This document shows, piece by piece, positions 54,100-62,241 of a stretch of DNA of 64,000 bases; within the stretch, counting starts at the first letter, position 1, and the number at the start of each line of letters is the position of its first letter. Under the pieces are notes generated by a model. The model was not told where the DNA came from, searched no databases, and saw nothing but the letters and a program-made list of their open reading frames with translations. A program made the position numbers and the translations under genes. The DNA comes from Planctomycetota bacterium (GTDB lineage Bacteria > Planctomycetota > B15-G4): NCBI GenBank assembly GCA_020638905.1, contig JACKHP010000002.1, forward strand, positions 62,001 to 126,000, read 5' to 3'.

Positions 54100-54210
54100 T
54101 CATGACGACCAGTCCGGGTCGCGGCCCAGATGGGCCGCGAGGCGCGCGTCGTGCGGCGCGAAGCAGGCCTCCAGCCTGGCCCGGTCGGACGGCTCGATCG
54201 GGTCGCAGGT
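54100..54210 (-). pseudogene. Remnant of a sulfotransferase C-terminus
   Basis: The last ~35 codons of a minus-strand frame ending at 54100 contain RLEACFAPHDARLAAHLGRD and end PDWSS. This closely resembles the C-terminal signature of P-loop sulfotransferases (aPHNarL-x-x-lLGRd-x-x-W). No upstream sulfotransferase sequence precedes it, so it is a leftover tail. It sits directly upstream of the methyltransferase operon promoter and suggests past rearrangement. Confidence 0.45.
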
Positions 54211-54427
54211 GCCGCGCTGGGAGCGCCGCGGTCCCCGACAAACGGCGGGCAGGTCGCGAAAAGCGATCGAGGGCGCCCGAAGCGACAGGAAAGACGCCGT
54301 GTCGCGGGTCGTGCTGCAGACGCTCGGCGTGGGTCTTGGGATCATGCGCATCGCCGCGGGTCGTCTCGGCGGGGCGACAGTCCTCCGTGGACCCGTCGCT
54401 CGGCGCCGGCTCATGGAAACCGACCCT
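54211..54427. other. Non-coding part of divergent region
   Basis: This 217-bp stretch lies between the sulfotransferase remnant and the MarR promoter. Open frames exist on both strands but none has a start site or recognisable product. It may contain more decayed sequence. Confidence 0.4.
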
Positions 54428-54461
54428 TATGATGTTCGCATACGAAACATTTGTGAGCATA
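54428..54461 (+). promoter_or_regulatory. MarR gene promoter with autoregulatory operator
   Basis: TATGAT (54428-54433) is a good -10. Directly downstream, 54441-54461 is a 21-bp element starting TACGAAACATTTG that matches 16 of 21 positions of the element in the methyltransferase promoter. It ends 2 bp before the MarR ATG, so binding would block initiation. A TTCG-N4-CGAA inverted repeat (54435-54446) overlaps it. Confidence 0.55.
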
Positions 54462-54463
54462 AC

Positions 54464-55024
54464 ATGCCCGATCCATTGCCTCTCGCCATCGAGGACCAGA
54501 TCGTGGTCGCCCTGCGCCAGATCATCCGCGCCGTCGACCTGCACTCGCGCCGTCTCGTCGACGAGATCGGCCTCACCGGACCGCAGCTCGTCACGCTCCA
54601 GGTGGCAGCGCGCTTGGCACCGATCTCGACCACCGCGCTGGCCCGGGCGGTGCACCTCAGCAACCCGACGATGACGGGCATCCTGACCCGCCTCGAGAAG
54701 CGCGCCTTCATCGAGCGCCGGCGCAGCGACGCCGACCGGCGCAGCGTGACCATCGACGTCACCCCGACGGGCCAAGCGATCCTCGAACAGGCTCCGTCCC
54801 TGCTCCAGGACCGCTTTCGCGAGGAGTTGCGCAAGCTCGAGGCCTGGGAGCAGCAGATGACGCTGGCCACCCTGCAGCGTGTGGCTCGCATGATGGGCGC
54901 CGACACCCTCGAGGCAGCACCGATCCTCGAGAGCCGCGAGGAGACGCTCGACCCGTCCGCCGCGGGCGAGACGCCGACCTGGCCCATGCCGCCCGGGCTT
55001 CGACCCGGGCCGGAGGCTCCCTGA
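54464..55024 (+). CDS. MarR-family transcriptional regulator
   Basis: A 186-residue winged-helix regulator. The DNA-binding part is ISTTALARAVHLSNPTMTGI (helix-turn-helix, about 58-77), then LTRLEKRAFIERRRSDADRR (wing with the conserved DxDRR) and SVTIDVTPTGQ. N- and C-terminal helices form the dimer interface. A Pro-rich tail of ~20 residues is unusual. MarR proteins usually repress nearby genes until a small aromatic or amphipathic ligand binds. The shared 21-bp element in its own and the divergent operon's promoter makes the methyltransferase-transporter operon the likely target. The ligand may be the transported compound. Confidence 0.92.
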   Translation: MPDPLPLAIEDQIVVALRQIIRAVDLHSRRLVDEIGLTGPQLVTLQVAARLAPISTTALARAVHLSNPTMTGILTRLEKRAFIERRRSDADRRSVTIDVTPTGQAILEQAPSLLQDRFREELRKLEAWEQQMTLATLQRVARMMGADTLEAAPILESREETLDPSAAGETPTWPMPPGLRPGPEAP

Positions 55025-55089
55025 GTCGGGCCGCGCTGGTCGCACGATCGAGCACATCCGGCGAGCGGCGCCGCGAGGCCGAGCGCGGC

Positions 55090-55323
55090 TTCGTGCAGGG
55101 ATACGACTGCGAGGAGGCGCGCGTGCCGCCGTGGAACGGCATGTCGATCTCCGAGAGTCCGAGCACGAGCCAGAACGGCTTCACGAGCGGGCCGTCGACC
55201 ACGCGCAGCGCGTTCACGGTGCCCGGCTCGAGCCTGCCCGTGCCCATGAGTTGCGGCGCGAACAGCATCGGATGCGACGCCCCCGCGTCGCGCCAGGGCT
55301 GCTGCGCGAGGAGCGAGATCCCC
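55090..55323 (-). pseudogene. Decayed copy of the PFKGG C-terminal module
   Basis: A minus-strand frame reads ISLLAQQPW, then PQLMGTGRLEPGTVNALRV, then PFWLVLGLSEIDMPFHGGTR before similarity ends. It aligns with the S8 peptidase tail (PSLAGAGTLAPGS ... TLVLGLSQLGAPFKGGTL). No signal peptide, passenger domain or second half of the module is present, and it is out of frame with the upstream GH26-like gene. It is a fragment left from a deleted or rearranged secreted-protein gene. Confidence 0.65.
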
Positions 55324-55327
55324 GTCG

Positions 55328-56674
55328 TCAGTGCGCGCCGTCCCCGTCGGACGCGCTCACGTCGCCGTCCTCGCCCGGGCCCTCGTCGGCGTCACCCGCG
55401 CCTGCGTCCCGCGCGGCCGCCGCTCGGCGTCGGCGCGCGTCGTCGTCGCGCGGACGTCCCTCGTCGGCGCGCGCGTCGGGCGTGCCGCGCGCGGCCTCGA
55501 GCGCGTCGTAGTGGGCCCGCACGGTCTCGGCGGCGCCGGGCTGCTCCTTGAGGTACACCGGCTTCGACAGCTCGGCGCGCCACTTCGCCTTGAGCGCGTG
55601 CTTGTCGATGCGCATGTCGCCCCACTCGGCGAGCTTCACGTCGTTCGCGCCGAAGTCGCGGTTGCTGTAGCAGAAGCCCTTGATGGACGGCGTGCGTTCG
55701 ATGAGATCGAAGTACGGCTTGAACCACGCGTTCCAGGTGCGGTCGCTGTCGAGGTTCATCCCGTTCGGACAGCTCTCGGGGATGATCACCGGCTTGCCGT
55801 GCACGCGCGCCGTGTCGAGGAAGTGCGTCACCCAGTCGCGCCCCTCTGCGAAGGCGAAGTCCTCGCGGAACAGGTCGACGCTCCACCAGTCGACGGCGTC
55901 GTCGCCCGGGTACCAGTCGAGGTACGCGTTGCGATCCTGTCCCGGGACGAACTTCACGTTCCAGACGGTGATGATCTGGTCGCAGCCCTCGCGGCGCAGC
56001 AGGTCGGCGATGTAGCGGAAGGCCTTCGGGTACAGGTCGGGATCGTAGTTGTTCCAGTAGCCGTTGACCTCGGGACCGATGCGCACGAACACCGGACGCC
56101 CCGCCTCGCGGATGATCCGCGAGAGCATGACGAGCGTGTCGTCCATCTCGCCGGCGAGCACCTCCTTCGAGAGGCCGTACGACTCGTTCTCGCGGTCGGT
56201 CACGTCGAACTTGATCGTGATCAGCGGGATCTGGCCCGCGAAGGTCATCAGGAAGTGCCGCATGTCGCGCACGAGCTCGTTGTTCGCACGCCGCTTGAGC
56301 GGCTGCAGCGAGATGCCGAAGCGGATCATGTACGGCGGCACGTCGCTGAACTCGGCGTGGTAGTCGAGCTGCTCGGTGGGCGTCCAGAGCGGGCCCGTGC
56401 CGGTCAGGATGCGGTCGACGTCGCCGCTCTCGAGCTGCTCGTAGCTGTAGCGGAACGGTCCGCCCGCGGGAGGGCTGGCGTCGCGCACCGCCGCGACGGG
56501 CACCCCGCGCACCGGACGCACCGACGGCCGCGGGGCGGCCGGGTCCTGGACCGACTCGACGTCGTCGCCGATCACGAGCGGCGGGACGCCGGCGAACGCG
56601 GCGCGTGTCTCGTCCGGGTTCGTGGCACCGCAGGCGGAGAGCAGCACGAGAAGCAGCAGGACGAGTCGGATCAC
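55328..56674 (-). CDS. GH26-like glycoside hydrolase lipoprotein
   Basis: A 448-residue protein from a GTG. The lipobox LLSAC puts lipidated Cys15 at the N-terminus, so it is anchored outside the cytoplasm. The core has the family 26 beta-mannanase pattern: FVRIGPEVNGYW with the acid/base Glu202, then YLDWYPGDDAVDWWSVDLF, and KPVIIPE with the likely nucleophile Glu300. The last ~70 residues are disordered and charged (Asp/Ala/Arg/Glu). Hydrolysis of beta-mannan or a related glycan is expected, but clan-A relatives with other specificities cannot be excluded. A 12-bp hairpin lies just upstream. The partner gene upstream is a nitroreductase, with no obvious sugar-use genes nearby. Confidence 0.75.
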   Translation of the reverse strand: MIRLVLLLLVLLSACGATNPDETRAAFAGVPPLVIGDDVESVQDPAAPRPSVRPVRGVPVAAVRDASPPAGGPFRYSYEQLESGDVDRILTGTGPLWTPTEQLDYHAEFSDVPPYMIRFGISLQPLKRRANNELVRDMRHFLMTFAGQIPLITIKFDVTDRENESYGLSKEVLAGEMDDTLVMLSRIIREAGRPVFVRIGPEVNGYWNNYDPDLYPKAFRYIADLLRREGCDQIITVWNVKFVPGQDRNAYLDWYPGDDAVDWWSVDLFREDFAFAEGRDWVTHFLDTARVHGKPVIIPESCPNGMNLDSDRTWNAWFKPYFDLIERTPSIKGFCYSNRDFGANDVKLAEWGDMRIDKHALKAKWRAELSKPVYLKEQPGAAETVRAHYDALEAARGTPDARADEGRPRDDDARRRRAAAARDAGAGDADEGPGEDGDVSASDGDGAH

Positions 56675-56699
56675 GACGATCGGGCTCCGTGGGGGAAGT

Positions 56700-56727
56700 C
56701 GGGCTCCCGCCGCGCGGCGGGAGCCCG
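56700..56727. other. Perfect 12-bp-stem hairpin upstream of GH26-like gene
   Basis: A 28-nt perfect palindrome: CGGGCTCCCGCC, GCGC, then the exact complement. It ends 26 bp before the GTG start and has no U-tract. Two smaller perfect hairpins lie at 56797-56812 and 56822-56840, just after the nitroreductase stop. The set may end nitroreductase transcription or structure the leader of the GH26-like mRNA. Confidence 0.5.
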
Positions 56728-56896
56728 CGACGTCCGGCCTCGAACCGGACGGCCGCCGGGCGGTTGCGACCGCGACGCGGGATGCCGGGATGATAGCCGT
56801 GCGACGGCACGGAACCGCGCGCCGTGGGCGCCACCCACGGATCCGTCGGTCGCCCGCCGCGCGATCGCGAGCGGGATGCAGGGCGCCGCGCCCGCG

Positions 56897-57514
56897 TCAG
56901 CCGCCCAGTCCCGCTCCGTCGAAGCCGTCGAGCCTGACGACCTGCTCCATCGGGAAGCGCGAGCTGGGACGCGCGGGCGTCGTGCCCTTGCCGAGCGTCA
57001 CGAGCATGACCGGCAGCCACGTGTCGGGGATGCCGAGCACCTCGCACACCCGCTTCGGGTCGAATCCGATCATGGGACAGGTCGAGAGCCCGCGCGACTG
57101 CGCCACGAGCATGAGCGTCATCGCCGCGAGGCTTCCGCTGCGGATCGCCTCGTCGCGCCGCAGCTGCTCGTTCTTCGCGTAGAAGCCGCCGATCATCGGG
57201 ACGAGCCGCTGCTGCACCTCGAGCGGCGCGTCGGCCCAGGCCTCGGCGGCGCGCTCGTGCCCCATGAGGTCGCCGCACACCACGACGTCGACGGACGCCT
57301 GTCCGATGTGCGCCTGCTTGTAGGACGCCTCCATGAGTCGCGCCTTGATGTCGCCGTCACGCACGCACACGAAGCGCCAGTTCTGCATGTTGAACGAGGA
57401 CGGCGAGCGCAGCACCAGGCGGAAGATCGCGCGCAGCTCGTCGTCGTCGATCTCGTGCGCGGGGTCGTAGGCCTTCACGCTGCCGCGCGCGAGGATGGCG
57501 TCGTCGAGCTGCAT
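56897..57514 (-). CDS. Nitroreductase-family flavoprotein
   Basis: A 205-residue FMN-dependent oxidoreductase. Typical features are the N-terminal RGSVKAYDP (FMN phosphate contact), RSPSSFNMQNWRFVCV, the LAAMTLMLVAQSRGLSTCPM helix and IGFDPKRVCEVLGIPD. The C-terminal half has GKGTTPARPSSRFPMEQVV. AGGAG 6 bp before the ATG supports the start. Such enzymes reduce nitro groups, quinones or other electron-poor substrates using NAD(P)H. It lies between the prepilin-like gene and the GH26-like gene in the same direction, with gaps of about 100 and 220 bp. Confidence 0.92.
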   Translation of the reverse strand: MQLDDAILARGSVKAYDPAHEIDDDELRAIFRLVLRSPSSFNMQNWRFVCVRDGDIKARLMEASYKQAHIGQASVDVVVCGDLMGHERAAEAWADAPLEVQQRLVPMIGGFYAKNEQLRRDEAIRSGSLAAMTLMLVAQSRGLSTCPMIGFDPKRVCEVLGIPDTWLPVMLVTLGKGTTPARPSSRFPMEQVVRLDGFDGAGLGG

Positions 57515-57612
57515 CGGATCTCCTGGTCGTGTGCCGATCGGGGAACGAGCGCGCCAAGGTAGCGTCGGCCGGACCGCACCGCCAGCGCGCGCGACGTCTG
57601 ACCGTGTCGCCG

Positions 57613-58110
57613 CTACTCGAGCACGCGCAGTGCGTCGGCGCCGAGATCGAGCACCAGCACGACGCGCTCGTCACCGTGCGCCAGCACGATCCGTCCCGCG
57701 GTGAGCGGCAGGCCGTGCGCGTCGAAGGCCACGGACGCGTCGGTCACGCCGAAGTCGGCCGACACGAGGTCGACCGCGGGACGTCCGGGATTCGCCAGCT
57801 CGACGAGCAGCGCGTTGCGCGTGATCGGATCGATCACCGCGGCGCCGTCCTGGTCGACGACGCCGATGCGCTCGCGCGCCGGATCGAAGACCACGAACTG
57901 CGGCGTGCGGAAGTCGGCGGCGAGGTCACGCGCGCGCGAGACGAGCTCGCACGTGCGCAGCACCGCGACCTGGAGCGGACGTCCGTCGTCGCGACTCGCG
58001 ATCACCGCCGCCGTTCCGACGAGCAGCAGCGCCACGCAGAGCACCAGGGTCTCGACGTGCGACAGGCCGCGCCGGCGGGCGCGGCGGCGATTTCCGGACT
58101 CGCTGTCCAC
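57613..58110 (-). CDS. Type IV prepilin-like protein
   Basis: A 165-residue protein from a GTG at 58110. The leader SESGNRRRARRRG ends in glycine before LSHVETLVLCVALLLVGTAA, a class III (prepilin) signal: cleavage after Gly, Glu at +5, then a hydrophobic helix. The globular part has strands such as FVVFDPARERIGVVDQDG and RVVLVLDLGADALRVLE, similar to the GspH/FimT-like pseudopilins. No pilus or type II secretion gene is nearby, so it is an orphan that must use machinery encoded elsewhere. There is no strong ribosome site. Confidence 0.7.
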   Translation of the reverse strand: MDSESGNRRRARRRGLSHVETLVLCVALLLVGTAAVIASRDDGRPLQVAVLRTCELVSRARDLAADFRTPQFVVFDPARERIGVVDQDGAAVIDPITRNALLVELANPGRPAVDLVSADFGVTDASVAFDAHGLPLTAGRIVLAHGDERVVLVLDLGADALRVLE

Positions 58111-58199
58111 GTCCAGTCGTTTCGGACGGGCCGCGGTGGGAGTTGAGACCGGCCTCGGACCCAGCGTCCGAAGGGCCCGTCGCACCCCCGACCCCGGGG

Positions 58200-59438
58200 T
58201 CAGGGTTCGGTCCGCTCGGGGACGAGATGCAGGTCGAGCACGCTCGCCACGCTCGCCAGGCGCGTGCGCTCGGTGACCGCCAACGCTCCCCACGCGACCC
58301 CCACCCGGGACGTGTCGCAGTCGCCGCCGGCGCGCACGCGCAACGCGCTGCCGACCAGCACGTGCGTCGGGTCGTCGGACGCGAGCAGTCCGTCGACGAG
58401 CGCCTCGTCGTGTCCCGGCGTGGGACGCACGAGGACCAGGAAGCGTCCGGCCGCCTCGCCCGCGCGCGGGTCGTCGAGCAGCTCGACCGCCCGCGCGACG
58501 AACGCGGGCGTGCGCGTGTCGGCGTGCTGCGGATCGGTCATCCAGCGGCACAGCCGCTGCATGGCCGAGGCGCGTCGGTCGGCGTCGTCGGACTCGAGCG
58601 CGACGCGCACGCACTCCGTGGCATCGAGTCCGCGCGCCCATGCGACGAACGCGTCGGCCTCGGCGTGCAGCGCGTCGGACGACGCGTGCGCCACGTCGGC
58701 GAGCCGCGCGCGGAAGCTGCCCGTGCGCGTGAGCAGCGCGTGCCACACGAAGCCCAGCGCGAGACGGGAGCGACGCTGCGTGCGCGCGGGGTCGGCGAGT
58801 TCGTCCCGCGAGGGCGCTCCCCAGCCGAACATCTCGTCGAGCTCGGCCGGCAGCTCGTCACGCAGCGCGAAGACCGCGTCGGGCGGGACGACCCCCGGTA
58901 CGAAGCGTCCGTCGACGAGCATGCCACCCTCGACCACCGCCGCGACGCCCTCGTGCAGCCAGCGCGGCAGCCGCTCGCCGAGAGCGTGCGCGAGCAGCGC
59001 GTGCGAGAGCTCGTGGCGCACCACGTCGGTCCGTGCGAGCGTGGCATCGAGGTCCGCGAGACCGCCCTCGGGCACGGAGACGACGAGCGTCGAAGGGCCG
59101 ACGTCGACGTGCTGCGCGAGGGCGTGCGCGCGCACGAGGTCGAGTCCCAGGTCTCCGGTGCCCTCGACCCGCACGGGGACGAGGCGCACGCGCAGATGCT
59201 CGTCCGCAGCCACGCCGAACGGCTCCGCGAGGAAGGACGACTCGGCTTCGATCGCATCGGCCCACCAGCGCGTCTCCTCCTCGGAGTACGGCGACTCGAT
59301 GCTCACCGCGGCGCGCTCCTCCACGCGGAGCTCCGTCTGCGCGGCGACGTCGACGAACTGCCGCTCGAGCGGCGACGGGCCACACCCCACGAACAAGGCG
59401 GCGGCGCACGATGGGCGGACCCATCTCCAGATCGACAT
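58200..59438 (-). CDS. Lipoprotein with gluzincin (peptidase MA-like) motif
   Basis: A 412-residue lipoprotein; FVGC provides the lipid-anchored Cys19. A zinc site is seen at VVRHELSHALLAHAL (H142, E143, H146) with the third ligand in LHEGVAAVVEGG (E163). This HExxH-x16-E spacing is that of the peptidase MA family. The second half is helical, with a repeat-like array (VALESDDADRRASAMQRLCR, FVARAVELLDDPRAGEAAGR) resembling HEAT repeats. GGAGAGG precedes the ATG at 59438. It may cleave envelope or extracellular proteins; the substrate is unknown. It is tandem to the prepilin-like gene, 90 bp apart. Confidence 0.82.
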   Translation of the reverse strand: MSIWRWVRPSCAAALFVGCGPSPLERQFVDVAAQTELRVEERAAVSIESPYSEEETRWWADAIEAESSFLAEPFGVAADEHLRVRLVPVRVEGTGDLGLDLVRAHALAQHVDVGPSTLVVSVPEGGLADLDATLARTDVVRHELSHALLAHALGERLPRWLHEGVAAVVEGGMLVDGRFVPGVVPPDAVFALRDELPAELDEMFGWGAPSRDELADPARTQRRSRLALGFVWHALLTRTGSFRARLADVAHASSDALHAEADAFVAWARGLDATECVRVALESDDADRRASAMQRLCRWMTDPQHADTRTPAFVARAVELLDDPRAGEAAGRFLVLVRPTPGHDEALVDGLLASDDPTHVLVGSALRVRAGGDCDTSRVGVAWGALAVTERTRLASVASVLDLHLVPERTEP

Positions 59439-59701
59439 CGGACCTCTCCTCGGGACTCCTCTTCCACACGCCATCCCAACAGATCGAAGCGAGATCGGGA
59501 AGGGGTGAAGGCCGCTCGGAACCGCGGGGACCCACGGCGGTGGCGTCGGCGACGGACGGGATGCGCGCTCGCGCGGCACGCGCTCCGCGATCGCGAGGGA
59601 CCGCGTCGATGGTGCGACGACGCGCGCGGCGCGACCGGCTCGTGCTGGCGAGCCGCCCGAGCGCTGCGGCATCCTGGATGCCCCGCCGCGGAGAGTGCGC
59701 C

Positions 59702-60706
59702 ATGTCCCGGACCGTCGCCACGCTGACGTTCGTCGTGCTGATGCTGTCGCTCGCGATGCCACCCGGCTGCGCCGCGCCGAGCGACGATCCGATCGGCGCC
59801 GACACGCCCTCGGCGAACGACGGGACCGCCTCGGGCACCCACGACGAAGACTCGACGCCGCGCGCCGGCAGCGACACCACGGCGTCCGACGCGGCGCCGC
59901 GAGCCGTGCGGCACCGCACGGCTCCGTTCGGCGACATCCTGCTGCACTACGACGACGTGGGGACGGGCCCGCGCGCGCTCGTGTTCGTCCACGGCTGGGC
60001 CTGCGACCGGAGCGTCTGGCGCGAGCAGGTTCCCGCGCTCGCGGACGTCATGCGCTGCATCGCGCTCGACCTGCCGGGCCACGGCGAGTCCGCGGCACCC
60101 GACCTGGCCGAGTCCGACTACACGATGGACCTCTTCGCCGACGCCGTGCTCGCCGTCATGGACGCGGCCGGCGTCGAACAGGCCGTGCTCGTCGGACACA
60201 GCAACGGCGCCCCCGTCGTCCGACAGGTGCTGCGTCGCCATCCCGAGCGGGTCGCGGCGCTCGTGCTCGTCGACGGCACCCTGCGCTACGCGTTCGACGA
60301 CCGCGCGTCGGCCGAGCAGTGGGTCGACGAGTATCGCCAGCCGGCGTACCGCGAGGTGGCGCGCCAGATGATCCAGACCATGCTGCGACCCGAGATGCCG
60401 AGCGAGCTCAAGGCCGACATCACCCAGCGCATGCTGCGCACGCCCCAGACGGTCATGGTCGGCGCGTTCGAGGCCGCCGTCGACCCGGCGCTCTACGCGC
60501 CCGATCCGATCGACGTGCCGCTGCTGTGCGTGCTCGCGAAGTCGCCCTTCTGGACCGAGGACTACGAACGCTACGTGCTCTCGCTCGCGCCCGGAGCCGA
60601 CTACGTCGTGCTCGCCGACGTCGGCCACTTCCTCATGCTCGACGCGCCCGAACGCTTCGACGCGCTGGTCCGCGACTTCGTCTGGGCCTGGGACCTCGCC
60701 CGCTGA
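59702..60706 (+). CDS. Exported alpha/beta hydrolase
   Basis: A 334-residue protein. The N-terminus (TFVVLMLSLAMPPGCAA) looks like a lipoprotein signal with Cys23, followed by a Ser/Thr/Asp-rich linker to ~65. The alpha/beta hydrolase core has FVHGWACDRSVW (oxyanion-hole HG), the nucleophile elbow GHSNGA (Ser167) and the histidine in DVGHFLMLDAP (H309). The acidic member is not in the usual GxxD context (here VLAKSPFWTEDYERY), so its identity is uncertain. Overall it resembles small-ester hydrolases of the pimeloyl-esterase/haloperoxidase group. GGAGAG stands 6 bp before the ATG. It is followed 83 bp later by an M1 peptidase. Confidence 0.85.
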   Translation: MSRTVATLTFVVLMLSLAMPPGCAAPSDDPIGADTPSANDGTASGTHDEDSTPRAGSDTTASDAAPRAVRHRTAPFGDILLHYDDVGTGPRALVFVHGWACDRSVWREQVPALADVMRCIALDLPGHGESAAPDLAESDYTMDLFADAVLAVMDAAGVEQAVLVGHSNGAPVVRQVLRRHPERVAALVLVDGTLRYAFDDRASAEQWVDEYRQPAYREVARQMIQTMLRPEMPSELKADITQRMLRTPQTVMVGAFEAAVDPALYAPDPIDVPLLCVLAKSPFWTEDYERYVLSLAPGADYVVLADVGHFLMLDAPERFDALVRDFVWAWDLAR

Positions 60707-60789
60707 CCCGAGACCCTGGACATCGCGCATTCCGGGCGCCACGCTGCGGGCCCTCCCGCCGCTCCGCGCACCCGCCCCCGAGACCCTGC

Positions 60790-62241
60790 ATGAGCCGTCC
60801 GAGCCGCATCGCGCGCATCCCGTCCGGTCGCCTCTCGGCGTGCGTGCTCGTCGCGACCCTCGGGGGCTGCACCGCGCTGTTCGCGGAGCCCGGCGCGAGC
60901 GGACTGGGCGACCCGTTCTTCCCGGCGCTCGGCAACGGGGGCTACGACGCCGTCGCCTACGACCTCGCGCTGACGATCGATCCGACGGCCAAGACCCTCG
61001 ACGGCGTGGCCACGATCGACGCCCGCGCGCTCATGGCGCTCTCGTCGTTCTCGCTCGAGCTGCACAGGCTCGACGTGCGCGAGGTCTCCGTCGACGGACG
61101 CCCGGCCGACTTCGTGCGCGACGGCGACGAACTGCGCGTGACGCCCGACGACGCGCTGGCCGAGGGCGCACACTTCGTCGTGCGCGTGACGTACGGCGGC
61201 GCGCCCGAGGCCGTCCCCAGCGCGGCGGTGCCGTTCCTGCCGGGCGTGGGCTGGATGACGTCCGACGACTCGGTCTACGTCATGGCCGAGCCCAACGGCG
61301 CCTCGTCGTGGTTCCCGTGCAACGACCATCCCTCCGACAAGGCGTTCTACCGCTTCGAGCTCACGGTGCCGGTGGCCGACACGGCCGTCGCGAACGGGGT
61401 GCCCACGGCGCGCGTCGACCACGGCGACGGGACGCAGACGCTCACCTTCGTGGCGTCCGATCCGATGGCGACCTACCTGGCGACGATCGCCGTCGGTCCG
61501 TTCGAGCTCGTCGAGGACGAAGGCCCGGGCGGCCTCGTGCTGCGGCACTGGTTCCATCCCACGATCGAGGCGGCGCAGCGCGCGCCCTTCGAGCGCGTGC
61601 CCGAGATGATCTCGCTCTTCTCCGAACTCTTCGGCGGGTACCCGTTCGAGTGCTTCGGATCGATCGTCAGCAACCTCCAGGTGGGTGCCGCGCTCGAGAC
61701 GCAGACCGTCCCCACCTACGGCCTGCACTCGGCCTCGCCCTCGACCATCGCGCACGAGCTCGCGCACCAGTGGTTCGGCGACAGCGTGAGCGTGCGCTCG
61801 TTCTCGGACGTCTGGCTGGCCGAGGGTTTCGCGAGCTACGCCTCGTGGCTGTGGAGCGAGCACGCCGACGGTCCCGAAGCGATCGCCCGACGCGCGGAGC
61901 GCACGTACGGCATGCTGCGCCGGGCCGATCCCGGTCCGCCCGCCGCGCCCGGCGTCGAGGACATGTTCGGCATGTCGGTCTACGTGCGCGGCGCCTTCGC
62001 GCTGCACGCGCTGCGGCTCACCGCGGGCGACGAGACCTTCTTCGAGATCCTGCGCACGTTCACCGGACGCTACCGCCACGGCAACGCGTCGGTGGCCGAC
62101 TTCGAGGCCGTCGTGGCCGAGCTCGCCGGCGCCGAGGCGTCGGACACGCTGGCCGAGTGGCTGCACGCCGAGCACGTCCCCGAGTTCGACCTGGGAGGCG
62201 ACGACGCGGTGGTGCCCGCGGACACGTCGACACAGGGCTGA
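60790..62241 (+). CDS. M1-family metallopeptidase lipoprotein
   Basis: A 483-residue gluzincin. The lipobox LGGC anchors it after signal cleavage. The N-terminal beta-saddle domain (about 45-245) precedes LETQTVPTYG, in the place of the usual GAMEN exopeptidase motif. The zinc site is HELAHQWFGD (H322, E323, H326) with LAEGFASY (E345). It stops soon after the catalytic domain and lacks the C-terminal helical domains of full-length aminopeptidase N, as in short bacterial M1 enzymes. It probably trims peptides outside the cytoplasm. Palindromes at about 62261-62315, including GTCCCCGCGGGGAC, follow the gene. Confidence 0.9.
   Translation: MSRPSRIARIPSGRLSACVLVATLGGCTALFAEPGASGLGDPFFPALGNGGYDAVAYDLALTIDPTAKTLDGVATIDARALMALSSFSLELHRLDVREVSVDGRPADFVRDGDELRVTPDDALAEGAHFVVRVTYGGAPEAVPSAAVPFLPGVGWMTSDDSVYVMAEPNGASSWFPCNDHPSDKAFYRFELTVPVADTAVANGVPTARVDHGDGTQTLTFVASDPMATYLATIAVGPFELVEDEGPGGLVLRHWFHPTIEAAQRAPFERVPEMISLFSELFGGYPFECFGSIVSNLQVGAALETQTVPTYGLHSASPSTIAHELAHQWFGDSVSVRSFSDVWLAEGFASYASWLWSEHADGPEAIARRAERTYGMLRRADPGPPAAPGVEDMFGMSVYVRGAFALHALRLTAGDETFFEILRTFTGRYRHGNASVADFEAVVAELAGAEASDTLAEWLHAEHVPEFDLGGDDAVVPADTSTQG

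Noticed and set aside
54991..55010. GCCCGGG-N6-CCCGGGC hairpin as the MarR terminator
   Set aside because: It lies inside the last MarR codons and has no U-tract; termination before the stop codon is unlikely.
60790..62241. Loss of the GAMEN motif suggesting a dead M1 peptidase
   Set aside because: The LETQT variant is common in active bacterial M1-type enzymes, and HExxH-x18-E is intact.
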